This document shows positions 20,476 through 22,472 of a stretch of DNA of 22,472 nucleotides, one piece after another. The position numbers and the translations under genes are program-made. The stretch comes from a bacterium (GTDB lineage Bacteria > Patescibacteriota > Minisyncoccia > Phycocordibacterales > UBA918): assembly GCA_002710785.1 (NCBI GenBank), contig PAMC01000003.1:26148-48619 (forward strand), written 5' to 3'. Within the stretch, counting starts at the first letter, position 1. Each line of letters starts with the position of its first letter. The notes below the pieces were generated by a model. It had not been told where the DNA came from and did no database searches. It saw only the letters and a list, made by a program, of their open reading frames with translations.

Positions 20476-20967
20476 TTAAAACATAATGTGTTCGCCGAGG
20501 ATGATAATGCCGGCCCAAAATGTGACCCAGATGGTCGCAATGATGCTTTCGTACATAACAAAGCGGCGCCACGGTCGGTGGAGGAGTCCGAGCACCAACG
20601 CGTAGCTGGGGCGCAAAAAGGTGATTGAACGACCAATCACAATAAACCACCAGTTACCAAAGCGATCAAGACAGCGGTTGAGGGTCCGTACCGGCTTGGT
20701 GTCGAGTTTGCGTTGCACCCACGCGGTGTGGTTAAACCATCGGCCGATGCTGTAGTTGGTAGTGCTCGCGAGGATGGTTCCGAGACTGGCAGCCACAATA
20801 ATTTCGGGGACGGTGACCATGCCATCCATGTGCATCATGCCGACGGTCGCCAAGAGCGCAAACCCGTAGAGGAGGTAGCCGGTGCCAATAAAAGTGTCAA
20901 AAAAGGCCGCAACAAAAATCATGAGCGGCGCTACAGGTTTGAGGTAGTAGAGAAACGTCTCAAACAC
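20476..20967 (-). CDS. DedA-family membrane protein, short
   Basis: This 163-residue integral membrane protein fits the DedA/SNARE-associated family, members of which are linked to undecaprenyl-phosphate or lipid flipping and membrane homeostasis. Visible features are a hydrophobic N-terminus (PLMIFVAAFFDTFIGTGYLLYGFALLATVG), VAASLGTILASTTNYSIGRW, and a conserved-looking C-terminal part FGNWWFIVIGRSITFLRPSYALVLGLLHRPWRRFV followed by a last transmembrane segment IIATIWVTFWAGIIIL. At least four membrane segments are likely. It is shorter than the usual 200-220 residues and lacks a clear acidic motif in the first loop, so substrate transport cannot be inferred. It starts with GTG four bases after the stop of the CBS gene and is therefore translationally coupled to it. 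A terminator follows at once. Confidence 0.8.
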   Translation of the reverse strand: MFETFLYYLKPVAPLMIFVAAFFDTFIGTGYLLYGFALLATVGMMHMDGMVTVPEIIVAASLGTILASTTNYSIGRWFNHTAWVQRKLDTKPVRTLNRCLDRFGNWWFIVIGRSITFLRPSYALVLGLLHRPWRRFVMYESIIATIWVTFWAGIIILGEHIMF

Positions 20968-20971
20968 ACTA

Positions 20972-21412
20972 CTAGAGATAGGCTTCGAGAACCTGTTTAA
21001 GGCCGCTGCGAGAGATAATCCCTACCGGACGGTTGTCGTGGTCGACGACCGCGATACGCGCGCGTCCTTGGCCGATCGCCGCCGCTGCCACCTGTAGTAG
21101 GCTGCCGTCTGGGGTTACCGTGTCAAAATCGGACGACATAAAGTCAAAGATAGGGATGTCACGGGCGGCGTGCACCGCAGCCTGAAATGCCTCCTCGTCA
21201 CTTAGGTGCGAGAGAGCGTCGTCACCAGTGGTATTAGTTGGGATAATTGCGTCGAAGAGATCCGACACGCTCACCTCACCGGTAAGAACACCTTCGTCGT
21301 TGGTTACCAGGAGCGTGTTGGTGTGGCCGGTATTCATAGTGTGCAACGCTTCTGCAAAGGTTGCCACCTCGGAAATCACCACCGCGTCTTTGATGATTTC
21401 TTTTAAATCCAT
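20972..21412 (-). CDS. Protein with two CBS domains (146 aa)
   Basis: The product is a tandem CBS pair, a module that binds adenosine nucleotides such as AMP/ATP and often regulates transporters or enzymes. The first CBS spans residues 1-57 (MDLKEIIKDAVVISEVATFAEALHTMNTGHTNTLLVTNDEGVLTGEVSVSDLFDAI), and the second about 88-146 (IFDFMSSDFDTVTPDGSLLQVAAAAIGQGRARIAVVDHDNRPVGIISRSGLKQVL). A short acidic linker connects them. The frame is open 57 codons upstream, but the promoter -10 box ends seven bases before ATG 21412, which fixes the start and implies a leaderless mRNA. It precedes a DedA-like gene (4-nt gap) and diverges from a cation/proton antiporter, suggesting a role in ion or membrane homeostasis; that link is inference. 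Confidence 0.9.
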   Translation of the reverse strand: MDLKEIIKDAVVISEVATFAEALHTMNTGHTNTLLVTNDEGVLTGEVSVSDLFDAIIPTNTTGDDALSHLSDEEAFQAAVHAARDIPIFDFMSSDFDTVTPDGSLLQVAAAAIGQGRARIAVVDHDNRPVGIISRSGLKQVLEAYL

Positions 21413-21419
21413 ATGTTTT

Positions 21420-21447
21420 ATTGTACCTCGGTTATGGCAATTGTCTA
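21420..21447 (-). promoter_or_regulatory. Promoter of the CBS-DedA operon
   Basis: On the minus strand TAGACA (21442-21447), a 16-nt spacer and TACAAT (21420-21425) form a promoter identical in -35 and spacing to the rpoD promoter. Initiation falls at about 21413, at the start codon. Confidence 0.75.
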
Positions 21448-21482
21448 CGTAGAATCCCACCAAGTTATCTACCACGCATATG

Positions 21483-21511
21483 TTGACCGTACCGAAAGAT
21501 AGGAGTAGTAT
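21483..21511 (+). promoter_or_regulatory. Promoter of the antiporter gene
   Basis: TTGACC (21483-21488), a 17-nt spacer and TAGTAT (21506-21511) form a good promoter; initiation near 21518 gives a leader of about 56 nt. It diverges from the CBS promoter by about 35 bases. Confidence 0.65.
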
Positions 21512-21513
21512 GC

Positions 21514-21548
21514 CTGGCGCTTGCTGGCGGCACCGTCTGGTGCGCCAG
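21514..21548 (+). other. Inverted repeat in the antiporter leader
   Basis: CTGGCGC (21514-21520) pairs with GCGCCAG (21542-21548). An alternative inner stem, GCACC (21530-21534) with GGTGC (21539-21543), shares two bases with it. The arm begins at the transcription start, so part of the pairing depends on where the RNA starts. Confidence 0.45.
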
Positions 21549-21573
21549 CCGTTTATCTTCATACGTAACACAT

Positions 21574-22472
21574 ATGCACGCATTTAAGACGACATCCCGT
21601 TTAACCGTTTATGCTGTGGTGGCCGCTGGACTGGTCTACACCTTGCCGAGTCTCGTCTGGGGCGCCGGCGGCGAGGAGGGTGGTCACGGCGCCCACGCGC
21701 TTACGTTCCTTTTTATGGCACTCATCCTCGTTGCTGCCAAAGCCTCGAGCTTAATTGAGCGTTTTGGCCAGCCAGCGGTACTGGGCGAATTGCTGGTGGG
21801 TGTTTTGCTCGGCAACCTCGCGCTCCTTGGCATTACCTTCTTTGAGCCTATCAAGGGCGACCAGATCATCACCTTCTTGGCTGAGCTTGGTGTCGTGATC
21901 TTGCTCTTCCAGATTGGTCTCGAGTCAAATATCAAAGAAATGACCAAAGTAGGATTGCCAGCCTTTATGGTTGCAATCGCGGGTGTGGTCGCGCCGTTTG
22001 GCTTGGGTGTGTACGTGGTTGGTCCGTGGCTCCTGCCTGAGGCTGATATGAACACCTTACTCTTCTTAGGTGCTGCACTTACCGCGACTTCAGTTGGTAT
22101 TACTGCTCGCGTCTTTAAAGACCTCGGCAAGTTGCAGACGCGAGAGAGTCAGATTGTACTCGGCGCAGCCGTCATCGACGACGTGATGGGACTCATAATC
22201 TTGGCGGTGGTGTCAGCCATTGTCACAGTCGGCAGCATCACCGGTAGTGCGGTGGCGCTGATTATTCTCAAGGCCATTCTTTTCTTAGGTGGTGCGATTG
22301 TTCTAGGACAGCTCGTAGCACCACGGGTCAGCTTGTACTTCTCGAAAATTCACACTGGGGTTGGTATGAAGTTCACGCTCGCATTCTCAGTTGGACTCCT
22401 GTTTGCGTACGCGGCCGGTCAGCTCGGCCTAGCACCGATTATCGGTGCGTTTGCTGGTGGTCTTATTCTCGA
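21574..22472 (+). CDS. CPA2-family cation/proton antiporter (Kef/NapA-type), N-terminal part
   Basis: The 299 residues in the window belong to a CPA2 antiporter; the gene continues past the window end. Residues 1-40 contain a first membrane segment (LTVYAVVAAGLVYTLPSLVW) and a Gly/His-rich stretch. Next come LERFGQPAVLGELLVGVLLG-type helix 2 (here IERFGQPAVLGELLVGVLLG, 61-80), LAELGVVILLFQIGLESN (102-119), the TATSVGITARV segment (170-180), and VIDDVMGL (200-207) with the Asp202-Asp203 pair typical of Na+/H+ NapA-like, electrogenic members. About 9 membrane helices are present. It is predicted to exchange Na+ or K+ for H+ across the cytoplasmic membrane. A C-terminal regulatory domain, if any, is outside the window. 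No Shine-Dalgarno precedes ATG 21574. The neighbouring CBS gene could be a cytoplasmic regulator, which is inference. Confidence 0.92.
   Translation, partial: MHAFKTTSRLTVYAVVAAGLVYTLPSLVWGAGGEEGGHGAHALTFLFMALILVAAKASSLIERFGQPAVLGELLVGVLLGNLALLGITFFEPIKGDQIITFLAELGVVILLFQIGLESNIKEMTKVGLPAFMVAIAGVVAPFGLGVYVVGPWLLPEADMNTLLFLGAALTATSVGITARVFKDLGKLQTRESQIVLGAAVIDDVMGLIILAVVSAIVTVGSITGSAVALIILKAILFLGGAIVLGQLVAPRVSLYFSKIHTGVGMKFTLAFSVGLLFAYAAGQLGLAPIIGAFAGGLIL

Noticed and set aside
21510..21587. 25-codon frame with AGGAG in the antiporter leader, overlapping the antiporter start
   Set aside because: The AGGAG lies within the promoter spacer, so it would not be transcribed from that promoter; spacing is only 4 nt. 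It would need an upstream transcript.
1..22472. tRNA, rRNA, CRISPR array or transposase
   Set aside because: No T-loop/cloverleaf, rRNA core sequence, regularly spaced repeat or transposase motif was seen by eye.

Overview
The window looks like a chromosome segment of a Patescibacteria (CPR) bacterium. The reasons are a primary sigma factor with a long Lys/Thr-rich histone-like N-terminus, an S16 protein with an acidic tail, a TrmD ending right after its SAM-knot region, a DnaG that has lost most zinc ligands, compact β/β' subunits, and many start codons placed directly behind a -10 box. This placement is inferred from recognised proteins only; no rRNA, tRNA, CRISPR array or insertion sequence is visible.

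Layout: the 3' part of smc (1-1248) is followed by two small minus-strand genes of unknown function (1508-1783, 1879-2034). A plus-strand Tat-exported lytic transglycosylase (2097-3191) overlaps tail-to-tail with minus-strand rnr (3139-5070). A small unknown gene (5158-5388) precedes a translation/RNA cluster: rpsP, khpA, a NADAR-family gene, trmD and a 46-residue aromatic protein (5675-8218). In many bacteria this cluster is rpsP-khpA-rimM-trmD; here no rimM is present and a NADAR protein sits before trmD. Two minus-strand unknowns (8280-8618, 8766-9176) separate it from rpoB-rpoC (9519-16485). A minus-strand gene with a His...Gly-Cys motif resembling L,D-transpeptidase/DUF5675 proteins (16568-17098) diverges from dnaG (17196-18914), which is followed by rpoD (18961-20307). 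dnaG-rpoD keeps part of the classical macromolecular-synthesis grouping. At the end a minus-strand DedA-like membrane protein and a CBS-pair protein form an operon that diverges from a CPA2 (Kef/NapA-type) cation/proton antiporter cut by the window edge.

The non-coding DNA is unusually structured. Downstream of smc, rpsP, khpA and rpoD there is the same two-part arrangement: an AT-rich compound hairpin of about 80-140 nt that starts at or just after the stop codon, followed by a compact, near-perfect terminator-like hairpin. Several of these hairpins physically overlap the promoter of the next gene. rpoB has a 215-nt leader with its own strong promoter, a candidate 29-codon peptide gene with a strong Shine-Dalgarno, and a terminator-like hairpin just ahead of a second, proximal -10 box. 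rpsP has a leader with two mutually exclusive hairpins. Core genes tend to have leaderless or nearly leaderless starts, whereas most small unknown genes have strong Shine-Dalgarno sequences.

Coordinates and base pairing were derived by eye; no database search or folding software was used.
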